Origin: Chromatocurvus sp964613795
Lineage (GTDB): Bacteria; Pseudomonadota; Gammaproteobacteria; Pseudomonadales; Halieaceae
Assembly: GCA_964613795.1 (NCBI GenBank)
Contig: CAZTJR010000009.1
Location: forward strand, 1-64,000
Length of the DNA: 64,000 nt
Direction of reading: 5' to 3'
Positions 9,307 to 18,236 of this stretch are shown in pieces. The translations under genes were made by a program, and so were the position numbers. The stretch's first letter is position 1, and the number at the start of each line of letters is the position of its first letter. The notes under the pieces were generated by a model that saw nothing but the letters and a program-made list of their open reading frames with translations, ran no database searches and was not told where the DNA came from.

Positions 9307-10755
9307 TCAGCGTCGCCAGAATGCCGGCGTAAACAGAACCAGCAGTGTAAAGATTTCGAGTCGCCCCAGCAGCATGGCGAGACACAGGACGCCCTTGCTG
9401 AAGCCCGTGATTCCCGAATAGTTGGCGGCAACCTCGCCGAGACCGGGGCCGAGATTATTCAGCGACGCGGCCATGGCGGAGAACGCGGTCAGGAAATCCA
9501 GTCCGCTGGCCATGATCGCAAGCATCAGCACAATAAACACAAAGGTATACACCGCGAAAAAACTCCACACGGCACTGATCACGCTTGCCTCGACCCGCCG
9601 GTTGCCGACCTTTAGCGGAATCACCGCGTGCGGATGGACCAGCTGCTTCATCTCGCGTATCCCCTGTTTGTAGATCAGCATCAGCCGCATGGCCTTGATG
9701 CCCCCGGCGGTGGAACCCACACAACCGCCCATGAAGGAAAACATGATCAGCATGATGGGCAAAAACAGCGGCCAGATACTGAAGTCCTGTGTTGCAAACC
9801 CGGTGGTCGTGACAATGGAAATGGTCTGGAAGAGACCGTGTACCAGGCTGTCCTCGAGATCCAGCGTGGCAGTCGCGAGCAAAAAGCAGCAGGTGATGAT
9901 CGTGCAGATGGCGATGGCGTTCAGATAAAAGCGTGTCTCCGAATCGCTGAAGTAGCCGCTGAAGTTGCGCCGGCTCCAGGCAATGTAGTGCATGCCGAAG
10001 CTGATACCCGAGATCAGCATGAACAGGCTGCAGATCAGGAGAATAACGTTGCTGTCAAAGAAACCCATGCTGGCGTCATGCGTGCTGAAGCCGCCGATGG
10101 CAACCGTCGACAGAGCATGGCAGATTGCGTCGAAGGCGCTCATTCCGGCGGCGTAGTAGGCCGCGCCGCACAGCACCGTCAGCGAGAGGTAGACCGCCGA
10201 CAGCGCTTTTGCCGTGCCCGCGATGCGCGGCGTCAGTTTGGTGTCCTTGGAAGGCCCCGGTATCTCTGTCCGGTAAAGCTGCATGCCCCCGATGCCGAGC
10301 ATCGGCAGAACGGCGACCGCGATCACGATAATACCGATGCCGCCCAGCCACTGCAGCAATTGCCGGTATAGCAGAATGGAGGGGGGCATAGCGTCCAGGC
10401 CGGTGAGCACCGTGGCGCCGGTCGTGGTCAGTCCGGAAATGGACTCGAACACGGCATCCATGGGATCAATTCCGAGGGACTCTGTCAGCGTGAAGGGCAG
10501 CGAGCCGTACAGACCCAGTATGGTCCAGAACAGGGATGTCACAAGGAACCCGTCGCGTATGCGCAGTTCCCGCTGACGCGTACGGAAAGGAAGCCAGAGC
10601 GTCAGACCGCTGGTGAGGGTGAGCATGAACGCATAGGAGAACCCGGTGACTGTGGCGTCGTCGGCAATGACTGCCACGGTGAGCGGAATCAGCAGCGTGC
10701 TGCTGAACAGGGTTAGCAGCACGCCGAGTATCTTGGCGATGATCGAAAAGTGCAC
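9307..10755 (-). CDS. trkH: Trk potassium uptake protein, membrane subunit
   Basis: Polytopic K+ translocating subunit (482 residues) of the Trk system, working with the NAD-binding regulator TrkA encoded immediately upstream (9-base gap). The four pore-loop repeats can be seen: GLTTTGATVLTG, TVAIGGFSTHDAS, IVTTTGFATQDFS and the last-repeat region SLNNLGPGLGEVAANYS. GGCVGSTAGGIKAMR is characteristic of TrkH/TrkG. It is the last gene of the def-fmt-rsmB-trkA-trkH run. Confidence 0.95.
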   Translation of the reverse strand: MHFSIIAKILGVLLTLFSSTLLIPLTVAVIADDATVTGFSYAFMLTLTSGLTLWLPFRTRQRELRIRDGFLVTSLFWTILGLYGSLPFTLTESLGIDPMDAVFESISGLTTTGATVLTGLDAMPPSILLYRQLLQWLGGIGIIVIAVAVLPMLGIGGMQLYRTEIPGPSKDTKLTPRIAGTAKALSAVYLSLTVLCGAAYYAAGMSAFDAICHALSTVAIGGFSTHDASMGFFDSNVILLICSLFMLISGISFGMHYIAWSRRNFSGYFSDSETRFYLNAIAICTIITCCFLLATATLDLEDSLVHGLFQTISIVTTTGFATQDFSIWPLFLPIMLIMFSFMGGCVGSTAGGIKAMRLMLIYKQGIREMKQLVHPHAVIPLKVGNRRVEASVISAVWSFFAVYTFVFIVLMLAIMASGLDFLTAFSAMAASLNNLGPGLGEVAANYSGITGFSKGVLCLAMLLGRLEIFTLLVLFTPAFWRR

Positions 10756-10764
10756 GGGTAAGGC

Positions 10765-12141
10765 CTAGGAGAAAAATCCAAAGCCGACGGCAAACAGTTT
10801 CTCCACCGCCGCGAGCTTCGTCTTGTCAACGAGGAACAGGATAATATGGTCGTAGGGCTCCACCACGACATTGCCGTGAGCGATGAGAACCTTGTCGCCG
10901 CGAACGATAGCGCCGATGGTTACGCCGGGCGGCAGGCTGATCTGGTCCAGCTCTCTGCCAATGACGCGAGATGAGTAGGCATCGCCACGCGCGATAACCT
11001 CGATGGCCTCCGCCGCCCCCCGGCGGAGGGAGTGAACGCTGCTGATGTCGCCCTTGCGGACGTGTGCCAGCAGGCTGCTGATTGTGATCTGCTGCGGTGA
11101 AATGGCGATATCAATCTCATCGCCTACCAGTTCCGCATAGGCCGGGTTGGTGATCAGCGTGATGACTTTTTTGGCGCCCAGTCGCTTTGCCAGCATGGAC
11201 ATCATGATGTTGGATTCGTCATTCGCGGTGAGCGCGCAGAACACGTCCATTGTCTCGATGTTTTCCTCGTGTAGCAGCTGCGGCTCCGCAGCGCTGCCAT
11301 CGATAACCAGCGTATGACGAAGCTGCTCGGCGAGATCCCGACAGCGCAGATAACTGTTTTCGATCAGCTTGACCGCGTAGTCACCTTCGATGGTCTGGGC
11401 AAGTCGGGCACCGATATTGCCGCCGCCCGCGATCATGACGTTGCGGTAGGGTTTGTCGATGCGCCGCAGCTCTGACATGACCTTGCGGATATTGCCCCGC
11501 GCCGCAATAAAGAAAACCTCGTCGTCGGCTTCCACCACGGTGTCGCCTTCCGGAATGATCGGTCGGTTGCGGCGAAAAATCGCCGCTACGCGAGTGTCTA
11601 CCCGCGGCATGTGCTTGCGTATCTCGCTCAGCGCCTGTCCGAGCATCGGGCCGCCGTGGATGGCGCGCACGGCGACGAGCTGCACGCGGCCGTCGGCAAA
11701 GTCCATGACCTGCAGCGCCCCGGGGTTGATAATCAGCTGGCGAATGCTGTCGGTAATCAGCTGCTCTGGGCCGATGATCACGTCCACCGGGATACTTTCC
11801 CGCTTGAACAGGCGCTCCTGGTGCAGCAGGTAGGAGGGTGATCTCACCCTCGAGATCTTGCGCGGTGTGTTGAACAGCGTGTGCGCAATCTGGCAGGCCA
11901 TCATGTTGATTTCGTCACTGTTGGTGACGGCGACAATCATTTCCGCGTCATTGGCGCCGGCGCGGGCAAGCACATCCGGGTGGGATGCCTGACCGCTAAT
12001 CACCGCGATATCCAGCCTGTCCTTGAGATTGCGCAGACGTTCGCTGTCGGTGTCGACAACGACGATGTCGTTCTTCTCATTTGCCAGGTGCTCGGCTAGC
12101 GTGCCGCCGACCTGGCCCGCCCCGAGAATGATGATTTTCAT
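10765..12141 (-). CDS. trkA: Trk system potassium uptake regulator TrkA
   Basis: Peripheral NAD(H)-binding subunit of the Trk K+ uptake system, 458 residues with two RCK repeats. The first Rossmann motif is IILGAGQVGGTLAEHL at the N-terminus; the second is MIAGGGNIGARLAQTIE near residue 232. Each is followed by a TrkA-C ligand-binding domain (for example GVTIGAIVRGDKVLIAHG at the end). The ATG at 12141 begins right at MKIIILGAGQVG; the upstream in-frame extension is Arg-rich. The gene lies 87 bases downstream of rsmB and directly upstream of trkH. Confidence 0.96.
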   Translation of the reverse strand: MKIIILGAGQVGGTLAEHLANEKNDIVVVDTDSERLRNLKDRLDIAVISGQASHPDVLARAGANDAEMIVAVTNSDEINMMACQIAHTLFNTPRKISRVRSPSYLLHQERLFKRESIPVDVIIGPEQLITDSIRQLIINPGALQVMDFADGRVQLVAVRAIHGGPMLGQALSEIRKHMPRVDTRVAAIFRRNRPIIPEGDTVVEADDEVFFIAARGNIRKVMSELRRIDKPYRNVMIAGGGNIGARLAQTIEGDYAVKLIENSYLRCRDLAEQLRHTLVIDGSAAEPQLLHEENIETMDVFCALTANDESNIMMSMLAKRLGAKKVITLITNPAYAELVGDEIDIAISPQQITISSLLAHVRKGDISSVHSLRRGAAEAIEVIARGDAYSSRVIGRELDQISLPPGVTIGAIVRGDKVLIAHGNVVVEPYDHIILFLVDKTKLAAVEKLFAVGFGFFS

Positions 12142-12228
12142 GTTCGCACGCCCGTCAGTCCTGCGAGTGCGCACAGTAAAGAATTCGCGACGCGATTGTA
12201 AGCCTGTTCGTCGCTATTGCGCGCTGAC

Positions 12229-13533
12229 TCAGCGGCGTTTTTCCAGCAGCGCAAAATAGAGGCCGTCGGGCCCATCCTGACAGGGCATGATCTGTCGGCC
12301 GTGTGTGCAGGGAAGACCTATATCGGGCAGGGGCACGTCATCGGCGTTGTCCTGCAGCGCGAGAAAGTCTGCGATGACGGCCTGATTCTCTTTCGGCAGC
12401 ACTGAACAGGTAACGTAGAGCAGCCTGCCCCCGGGGCGAAGGTGCGTCCAGACGCCGCTCAGGATCTGCAGCTGCTGCGCGGCGTACCCCGCAATATCCT
12501 GCGCCCGGCGCAAATGCTTGATGTCTGGGTGGCGCCGTATAACGCCCGTTGCCGAACAGGGCGCATCCACCAAAATGCGGTCAAACTGCCTGTCTGCCAG
12601 GGCGCCGGCCGGGTCGGCGGCGTTCGCCGTCACCAGTTCCGCATCCAGCTGCAATCTGTCCAGGTTCTCGCGGACCCGTTGCAGTCGACCGGCATCAATA
12701 TCCATCGCGGTCATACTGCCCAGGCCGGGCACGGCTTCCAGCAGGTGACAGGTTTTGCCGCCGGGCGCCGCGCAGGCGTCGAGCACGTGATCCCCGGGCT
12801 CAGCGCCCAGCAGGTGTGCAGCGAGCTGGGCGGCCTCGTCCTGAACACTGGCGGCGCCCGCGGTAAAGTCCGGCAGCTGATCCACAGCCACCGGCTGCGT
12901 GAGATAAACCGCTTCGCGGGTGAGCGTCCCGGCCCGTGAAGGGATGCCGTGCGCGGCGAGCTGTACGATCCAGTCGTCGCGGCTCGCCTTCAGCAGGTTG
13001 ACCCGCAGTGTCATGGGCGGCTGCTGATTGTTTGTTGCCAGCAGCGCCGTGACGTGATCCGGCCAGGCGGCGTGGAGCGCCCGATAAAGCCACTGGGGAT
13101 GAGCGGCCGCCGCTGCCGGGGACAGGCTGCCGGCAAGCGTCTCGGCCTCTCGACCGTAGCGCCGCAGTACGGCGTTCACCAGGCCTTTTGCCCAGGGCTT
13201 GCCCAGTTCGCGGGTTGCCTCGACAGTGGCCGCCACCGCCGCGTGGTCCGGGATGCGGCTGTCGCTCAACTGGTAAAGGCCGAGCAGGAGCAGCGCCTGT
13301 ATATCGCTATCGCGTTCGCGGAGGGGTTTGTCGACAAGCTGCGTCAAAAATGCCTGCAGGCGCGGAGCCAGACGCAGGCTGCCATAACAGAGCTGTGCCA
13401 GCAGCGGCCGGTCGCGCTCTCCAAGCCCCGGCATGGCCTGAGCCAGTGGTCCGTCCAGGGTGCTGCCTGCAAGGACCTGGGCGAGGACGCTGGCGGCGGT
13501 GGCGCGGACGCCGCGAACCGAAGGTGCGGTCAC
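12229..13533 (-). CDS. rsmB: 16S rRNA (cytosine-967-C5)-methyltransferase RsmB
   Basis: SAM-dependent rRNA m5C methyltransferase, about 434 residues, with an N-terminal NusB-like RNA-binding domain (about 1-140) and a C-terminal Rossmann methyltransferase domain. Motifs present: DACAAPGGKTCHLLE (SAM binding), VDAPCSATGVIRRHPD with the release/catalytic Cys-Pro context, and YVTCSVLPKENQAV with the nucleophilic TCS cysteine. I prefer a GTG start at 13533, which overlaps the fmt stop codon as GTGA and leaves a normal-length N-terminus; an in-frame ATG at 13554 would lie inside fmt. Confidence 0.95.
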   Translation of the reverse strand: MTAPSVRGVRATAASVLAQVLAGSTLDGPLAQAMPGLGERDRPLLAQLCYGSLRLAPRLQAFLTQLVDKPLRERDSDIQALLLLGLYQLSDSRIPDHAAVAATVEATRELGKPWAKGLVNAVLRRYGREAETLAGSLSPAAAAAHPQWLYRALHAAWPDHVTALLATNNQQPPMTLRVNLLKASRDDWIVQLAAHGIPSRAGTLTREAVYLTQPVAVDQLPDFTAGAASVQDEAAQLAAHLLGAEPGDHVLDACAAPGGKTCHLLEAVPGLGSMTAMDIDAGRLQRVRENLDRLQLDAELVTANAADPAGALADRQFDRILVDAPCSATGVIRRHPDIKHLRRAQDIAGYAAQQLQILSGVWTHLRPGGRLLYVTCSVLPKENQAVIADFLALQDNADDVPLPDIGLPCTHGRQIMPCQDGPDGLYFALLEKRR

Positions 13534-14477
13534 GCGGCAGTGTTCGCAAAGCACTGCCCTGGCGCCAAGAGGCTGCTGCGGGACTTCATGATCTCGGCGG
13601 CCGGCAGGGGGCGGCCGCCGGGAAACTGCAGTTCATCCACGGCCAGTGCGCCGCTGCCGCAGGCCACCTGCAGACCGCTTTCGCGGCTTTCAAGCAGCGT
13701 GCCGGGCGCGGCGTCGTGGCTAATATCGAGGGGGTGAGCACGCCATAGCTTGATCCGCTCCCCGTTGATGAAAGTGTAGGCGACGGGGAAGGGGTTGAAG
13801 GCACGAACACGCCGCGCCACAACGGTGGCTGGGAGAGACCAGTCCACGCGCGCCTCGTCCTTGTCGATCTTTGTGGCGTAGGTCGCCTCGGCATCGTCCT
13901 GCCGCTCGGCCCGCTGCCGTGTCGCCGGGAGATCGTTCAGGACGGACAGCAGCAGCGGCGCGCCGAGCGCGGCGAGCTGATCGTGCAGGGACGCTGCGGT
14001 GGTGTCGCTGTCGATAGCACAGGTGGCTGTTGCCAACATATCGCCGGTGTCGAGGCCGGCGTCCATCTGCATGATGGTGATACCAGTGCGCGTGTCTCCC
14101 GCCTCGATCGCCCTCTGTATCGGGGCTGCGCCGCGCCAGCGCGGCAACAGTGAGGCGTGCACGTTGAGACAGCCCTGTGCCGGGATGGCCAGCACCGCCG
14201 CCGGCAATATCAGTCCGTAGGCGACGACGACCATGACGTCTGGCTGCAGGGCCGCCAGCGACTCCCGGGCGGCCCTGTTGCGCAGCGATGTGGGCTGGAA
14301 GACCGGGAGACCTGCCGCAAGTGCGCGCTGCTTGACCGGGCTTGCCTGCAGGCGTTTGCCGCGGCCTGCCGGACGGTCGGGCTGGGTAAACACACCCACC
14401 ACCTGAATACCGGCCTCAAGGAGGGCTGAAAGATGTACCGCTGCAAACGCCGGCGTGCCGGCGAAAACGACCTTCAT
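13530..14477 (-). CDS. fmt: methionyl-tRNA formyltransferase
   Basis: Formylates initiator Met-tRNA from 10-formyl-tetrahydrofolate. The 315-residue product starts MKVVFAGTPAFAAVHL and carries the catalytic signature HASLLPRWRGAAPIQRAI, then GITIMQMDAGLDTGDML. The C-terminal tRNA-binding OB-like domain includes VARRVRAFNPFPVAYT. It follows def after 19 bases and overlaps rsmB by 4 bases, so formylation, deformylation and rRNA modification are encoded together. Confidence 0.97.
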   Translation of the reverse strand: MKVVFAGTPAFAAVHLSALLEAGIQVVGVFTQPDRPAGRGKRLQASPVKQRALAAGLPVFQPTSLRNRAARESLAALQPDVMVVVAYGLILPAAVLAIPAQGCLNVHASLLPRWRGAAPIQRAIEAGDTRTGITIMQMDAGLDTGDMLATATCAIDSDTTAASLHDQLAALGAPLLLSVLNDLPATRQRAERQDDAEATYATKIDKDEARVDWSLPATVVARRVRAFNPFPVAYTFINGERIKLWRAHPLDISHDAAPGTLLESRESGLQVACGSGALAVDELQFPGGRPLPAAEIMKSRSSLLAPGQCFANTAA

Positions 14478-14496
14478 GTCGCCGTTCCCGATATCA

Positions 14497-15003
14497 TCAT
14501 GCGTGCTGGCGCTGCGACTTTTCGAGCTTTTTGCGGATGCGCTGGCGCTTCAATGGCGACAGGTAGTCGACAAACAGCTTGCCGTCGAGATGATCGATCT
14601 CGTGCTGCAGACAGATTGCCGCCAGCTCGTCGAGCTCTTCACTGAAGGTCTCGCCGTTGCGGTCCAGGGCGCTCACGCGAACCCGGCGCGGACGATGCAC
14701 GGTTTCGTAGAACCCTGGTACGGACAGGCAGCCCTCGTCGTATTCACCGAGTTCCGGGTCCAGCACGTCGACCTTGGGATTGATGTAGACGCGCGGCTGA
14801 TTTCTCTCCGGCGAGGTGTCCATCACCAGCAGTCGGCGATGGTCGTTGACCTGTATTGCCGCGAGGCCAATACCTGACGCGTCGTACATGGTTTCAAGCA
14901 TATCGTCGATCAGCCTTCGCAGCGTGTCATCCACCTGCGTTACGTCCTGCGCCTGCTTGCGCAGGCGGGGATCCGGGAATTCGAGTATTTCCAGAATAGC
15001 CAT
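14497..15003 (-). CDS. def: peptide deformylase
   Basis: Metalloenzyme removing the N-formyl group from nascent proteins, 168 residues. All three deformylase motifs are intact: motif 1 GIGLAAIQV, motif 2 EGCLSVPGF with the metal-binding Cys, and motif 3 QHEIDHLDGKLF with the HEXXH metal-binding and catalytic residues. First gene of the minus-strand run def-fmt-rsmB-trkA-trkH, divergent from the LysM gene. A minus-strand TATAAT lies about 108 bases upstream. Confidence 0.97.
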   Translation of the reverse strand: MAILEILEFPDPRLRKQAQDVTQVDDTLRRLIDDMLETMYDASGIGLAAIQVNDHRRLLVMDTSPERNQPRVYINPKVDVLDPELGEYDEGCLSVPGFYETVHRPRRVRVSALDRNGETFSEELDELAAICLQHEIDHLDGKLFVDYLSPLKRQRIRKKLEKSQRQHA

Positions 15004-15071
15004 GACTGTCGTGTATTCCCTGCCTTGAAAAATGAACTACGGTAATAAACAGCTGTGGTGCCGTTGCGACA

Positions 15072-15116
15072 GCAGGCTATTGCCTGCGCCGCGAACACGC
15101 TACAGGCTACATTATA
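15072..15116 (-). promoter_or_regulatory. def promoter -10 and leader hairpin
   Basis: Minus-strand TATAAT at 15116-15111 implies a transcription start near 15104 and a leader of about 100 bases before def. Within that leader a perfect hairpin GCAGGC-AATA-GCCTGC covers 15087-15072. No convincing -35 hexamer is seen. The rest of the 248-base divergent region toward the LysM gene shows only the ribosome-binding purines at 15231-15246. Confidence 0.42.
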
Positions 15117-15251
15117 CAAGTCCGGCGCGTCTGCAGCGATGTTTGCAGGTCGGTGGATGTTTTCACGCTGCGCTGTCGCCGGTGAATGGTGGTAAGCTTT
15201 CAGGCGCTGAAAATAACAGCACCAGCAATCCGGAGGCGGGCGGAGCAGACG

Positions 15252-16316
15252 ATGGGCATGCAGCAGCAGGGTTTAACCAGTATTGACAGCCGCGCTCTGT
15301 GTCGCGCGGTCGCCGTAATCGGACTTTCCATGCTGCTGGCACTGCCGGCGCTTTCGCTGGATGTCCGGGACGGCGCGCCCGAAAGCTATCTGGTGAAGAA
15401 AGGCGACACGCTCTGGGGCATTGCAGGGATGTTTCTCGAGCAGCCCTGGCGCTGGCCGGAACTCTGGGAGGTCAACCCACAGATCGATAATCCACATCTG
15501 ATCTTTCCGGGTGATCGCCTGACCCTGACCTGGGTCAACGGTGAGCCGCGTCTTGGTGTGCAGCGCAGTCGCGACGTCAAATTGACGCCGTCGATGCGCG
15601 TTTCGCCCCTGGACCTCGCCATTCCCATGATTCCGCTGGATGAAATTGGCGCTTTCCTGCGCCGCCACCGCATTGTCTCCGCTGAAGATATCAACCAATC
15701 CGCTTATGTTGTTGCGGCTGCCCAGAGTCACCTTATCGTCGGCGCCGGAGACACCGTGTACGGCCGGGGACGTTTTCCCGACAACGAGCCCAGCTACGGC
15801 ATATTTCGCGCAGGTGAGGTCTACCGGGATCCATTGACGCAGGAAGTCCTGGGGTATCAGGCGCAGGATATCGGTAGCGCTCAGTTGCTCGGGAGCAATC
15901 GCGACGAGGTGGTGGAGCTTGAGGTCACGCGGGTCACGGAAGAGGTGCGTGTTTCTGATCGCCTGCTGCCGCCAGTTGAGCGCATCCTTGACGCCACGTT
16001 CCAGCCCAGGGCGCCTGACCGGGAAATTCAAAACGGCTACATGATCGCGGTTGACGGCGGCGTCAGCCAGATCGGAACAATGGATATTGTGGTTCTCAAT
16101 CGCGGTGCCGGTGACGGGCTTGAAATCGGGCATGTGCTGGCGATCTATCAGGCGGGCGAGATGGTCTTCGATGAGGTCGCCGGTGACACCGTGCGTCTGC
16201 CCGACAGTCGCGCCGGGTTGTGCATGGTATTCGAGGTTGCCGAGAAGGCCAGCTATGCCGTGGTACTCAAGGCTGATCGGGCGCTGAAAGTGATGGACAA
16301 AGTCAAGAATCCCTGA
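15252..16316 (+). CDS. LysM-domain secreted protein
   Basis: A 354-residue exported protein: signal peptide (about 12-37, hydrophobic MLLALPALSLD), then one LysM peptidoglycan-binding domain at about 45-95 (SYLVKKGDTLWGIAGMFL ... NPHLIFPGDRLTL). A long C-terminal region without a family I can name follows (for example GAGDTVYGRGRF and MIAVDGGVSQIGTMDIVVLNRG). A LysM gene in this position next to dprA and divergent from def is common in pseudomonad-like genomes; its exact role is unknown, probably in the cell wall. The ATG at 15252 has GGAG-type purines upstream and starts the signal peptide. The longer frame to 15186 is not supported. Confidence 0.88.
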   Translation: MGMQQQGLTSIDSRALCRAVAVIGLSMLLALPALSLDVRDGAPESYLVKKGDTLWGIAGMFLEQPWRWPELWEVNPQIDNPHLIFPGDRLTLTWVNGEPRLGVQRSRDVKLTPSMRVSPLDLAIPMIPLDEIGAFLRRHRIVSAEDINQSAYVVAAAQSHLIVGAGDTVYGRGRFPDNEPSYGIFRAGEVYRDPLTQEVLGYQAQDIGSAQLLGSNRDEVVELEVTRVTEEVRVSDRLLPPVERILDATFQPRAPDREIQNGYMIAVDGGVSQIGTMDIVVLNRGAGDGLEIGHVLAIYQAGEMVFDEVAGDTVRLPDSRAGLCMVFEVAEKASYAVVLKADRALKVMDKVKNP

Positions 16317-16391
16317 GCTACACTTGCCAGTGCCACACAAACGTGGCGCCGATGCCCTGCGGGATACTGATAGGGCTTGCAGGATGAACGC

Positions 16392-17504
16392 ATGGATGCG
16401 GACGTTGTTACCCACTGCCTGCTGCTGCAGGTTGCCGCGGGCCTGTCGCGCGCGCAAAGCTGTAGCCTGCTGTCGGCTTTTCCCTCGACACACGCCTGTC
16501 TCGCAGCGGATACCCGGGCCTGGTGCCGTGCAGGTCTCGACTCAGTCGCCGTGGATGCGCTGCAGCGGGCACGGGACGATCTGCAGACTGACGCCGGCGC
16601 GCCACTGCGCATCCTAAGGCAGCGTCTCGCGTCGCTGCACGTTTCTGCGGTTGCATTGTGTGATCCTGGTTATCCCGCTTTGCTGCGCAGCATCGACAGC
16701 CCTCCCGCGTTTCTCTACATGCGCGGCGCGCTCGATACCCTGCAGCGCCCACAGCTTGCCGTTGTCGGGAGCCGTCGGGCGAGTGCGCTGGGCGTGCGGG
16801 CTGCTCGTGACCTAGCTGGCGAGGTGGCCGCATCAGGCCTGAGTGTCACCAGCGGCCTCGCCCGCGGTATTGACGGCGCAGCGCATCGCGGTGCGATCAA
16901 TGCGGGGGGCCTGACGGTGGCGGTGATGGCCACCGGCATAGACCGTCTCTATCCGTCACAGCATCGGGATCTCGCCAACGCCATCTGTGAATCCGGTTGC
17001 CTGGTGTCCGAATTCGCACCGGGTACCCCGCCCCGGCGCGATCATTTTCCACGCCGTAACCGGCTCATCAGCGGCCTCGCGCTCGGCACCCTTGTCGTCG
17101 AAGCCGGCCTGCCGTCGGGGTCACTGATCACCGCCAATACTGCGCTCAACCAGGGTCGGGAGGTGTTCACGCTGCCCTGGTCCATCTATCACGGCAATGG
17201 TCGTGGCTGTCTGCAGTTGCTGCATGATGGTGCCGTTCTGGTGCAGACCGCCCGGGATATCACGGACGCCCTGGGCGAGCTGCCGCCGCCGCAGGTTCAG
17301 CCTGTCTCAGCCTGGACGGAGAAGACGGGACTGTCCGCCTGCGCCCGCCAGCTTTTTGCCCGGCTGGATGAGGTCGCGGTTGACGCCGATACTCTCGCAG
17401 CCCTTGTCGACCTGCCGCTGCAGTCAGTGATCGCATCGTTAACCGAACTGGAAATGGCGGGTGGCGTGGAGCGCTGTGCCGGCGGCTATGTTCGCAAGCG
17501 CTGA
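16392..17504 (+). CDS. dprA: DNA-processing protein DprA/Smf
   Basis: A 370-residue DprA, which loads RecA on incoming single-stranded DNA during transformation and is also widespread in non-competent bacteria. The Rossmann-like core is seen as VVGSRRASALGVRAARDL, SGLARGIDGAAHRGAI, FAPGTPPRRDHFPRRNRLISGLA and VVEAGLPSGSLITANTALNQGREVF. An N-terminal SAM-like region and a C-terminal winged-helix region (DEVAVDADTLAALVDLP) flank it. The ATG at 16392 has AGGA seven bases upstream and is preferred over the in-frame TTG at 16377. Confidence 0.94.
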   Translation: MDADVVTHCLLLQVAAGLSRAQSCSLLSAFPSTHACLAADTRAWCRAGLDSVAVDALQRARDDLQTDAGAPLRILRQRLASLHVSAVALCDPGYPALLRSIDSPPAFLYMRGALDTLQRPQLAVVGSRRASALGVRAARDLAGEVAASGLSVTSGLARGIDGAAHRGAINAGGLTVAVMATGIDRLYPSQHRDLANAICESGCLVSEFAPGTPPRRDHFPRRNRLISGLALGTLVVEAGLPSGSLITANTALNQGREVFTLPWSIYHGNGRGCLQLLHDGAVLVQTARDITDALGELPPPQVQPVSAWTEKTGLSACARQLFARLDEVAVDADTLAALVDLPLQSVIASLTELEMAGGVERCAGGYVRKR

Positions 17505-17669
17505 GCGTATTCGAGTACCCGGCAACGACGCGCCCTGCAGATGCCACTTGCCACCACCGGCGCAGTTGCTAGAATCGCACCACCTCGATCAATGCCGTCC
17601 CCGACGTTTCCCAATGCTAATGCCAGGCACACAGTCAGTAACAGGTACGTCCGCCCGGAGCGCAGGGCC

Positions 17670-18224
17670 GTGACTGCATTCCGCCTGCGCCTCGCTATCG
17701 AAGCGCTGACAGACGGGGGTGTCATTGCCTGTCCTGCAGAGGCGGTCTGGGGTCTCAGCTGCAATCCCTGGGATGTGGATGCTGTCGAGCGAGTGCTGGC
17801 GCTGAAGCAGCGACCGGCACACAAGGGACTGATTCTGGTGGCGGGCACTGTGGCGCAGATAGCGCCGTTCCTGCAGCCCCTGGCGCCCGCGCTGCAGCGC
17901 AAGGTCATGCTCTCCTGGCCGGGCCCCAATACCTGGCTGCTGCCCCACCGCGACCTTCTGCCGACGCGGGTAACGGGGGAGCATGCCACGGTGGCGATAC
18001 GCGTGACCGCACACCCGGTGCTTGCGGCCCTGTGCCGCGCCTGGGGCGGGCCGCTGGTCTCCACGTCCGCGAACAGGGCGGGTCGGCAGGCGCCGCGTGA
18101 TCTGTTCCAGGTGAGACGTTATTTTCCCACAGGCCTGGATGCGGTCGTACCGGGCACAGTGAACCGCGCCGCTCGACCCTCGGTAATCCGGGATGTGCAC
18201 AGTGATCGCGTGTTACGCTCATGA
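17670..18224 (+). CDS. tsaC: threonylcarbamoyl-AMP synthase
   Basis: Sua5/YrdC/TsaC family enzyme making threonylcarbamoyl-AMP for t6A modification of tRNAs reading ANN codons. About 184 residues from a GTG at 17670, preceded by CGGAG nine bases upstream; this gives the usual TsaC length. The frame is open to 17541, but the extra N-terminal residues look non-coding. Motifs: ACPAEAVWGLSC, ALKQRPAHKGLILVA, SWPGPNTWLLP, VAIRVTAHPV, and VSTSANRAG. It lies between dprA and hemF. Confidence 0.93.
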   Translation: MTAFRLRLAIEALTDGGVIACPAEAVWGLSCNPWDVDAVERVLALKQRPAHKGLILVAGTVAQIAPFLQPLAPALQRKVMLSWPGPNTWLLPHRDLLPTRVTGEHATVAIRVTAHPVLAALCRAWGGPLVSTSANRAGRQAPRDLFQVRRYFPTGLDAVVPGTVNRAARPSVIRDVHSDRVLRS

Positions 18225-18236
18225 CCCCAAACGAGG

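Noticed and set aside
16377..16391. TTG start for dprA five codons upstream of the ATG
   Set aside because: The ATG at 16392 has an AGGA at proper distance, which is lost if the TTG is used.
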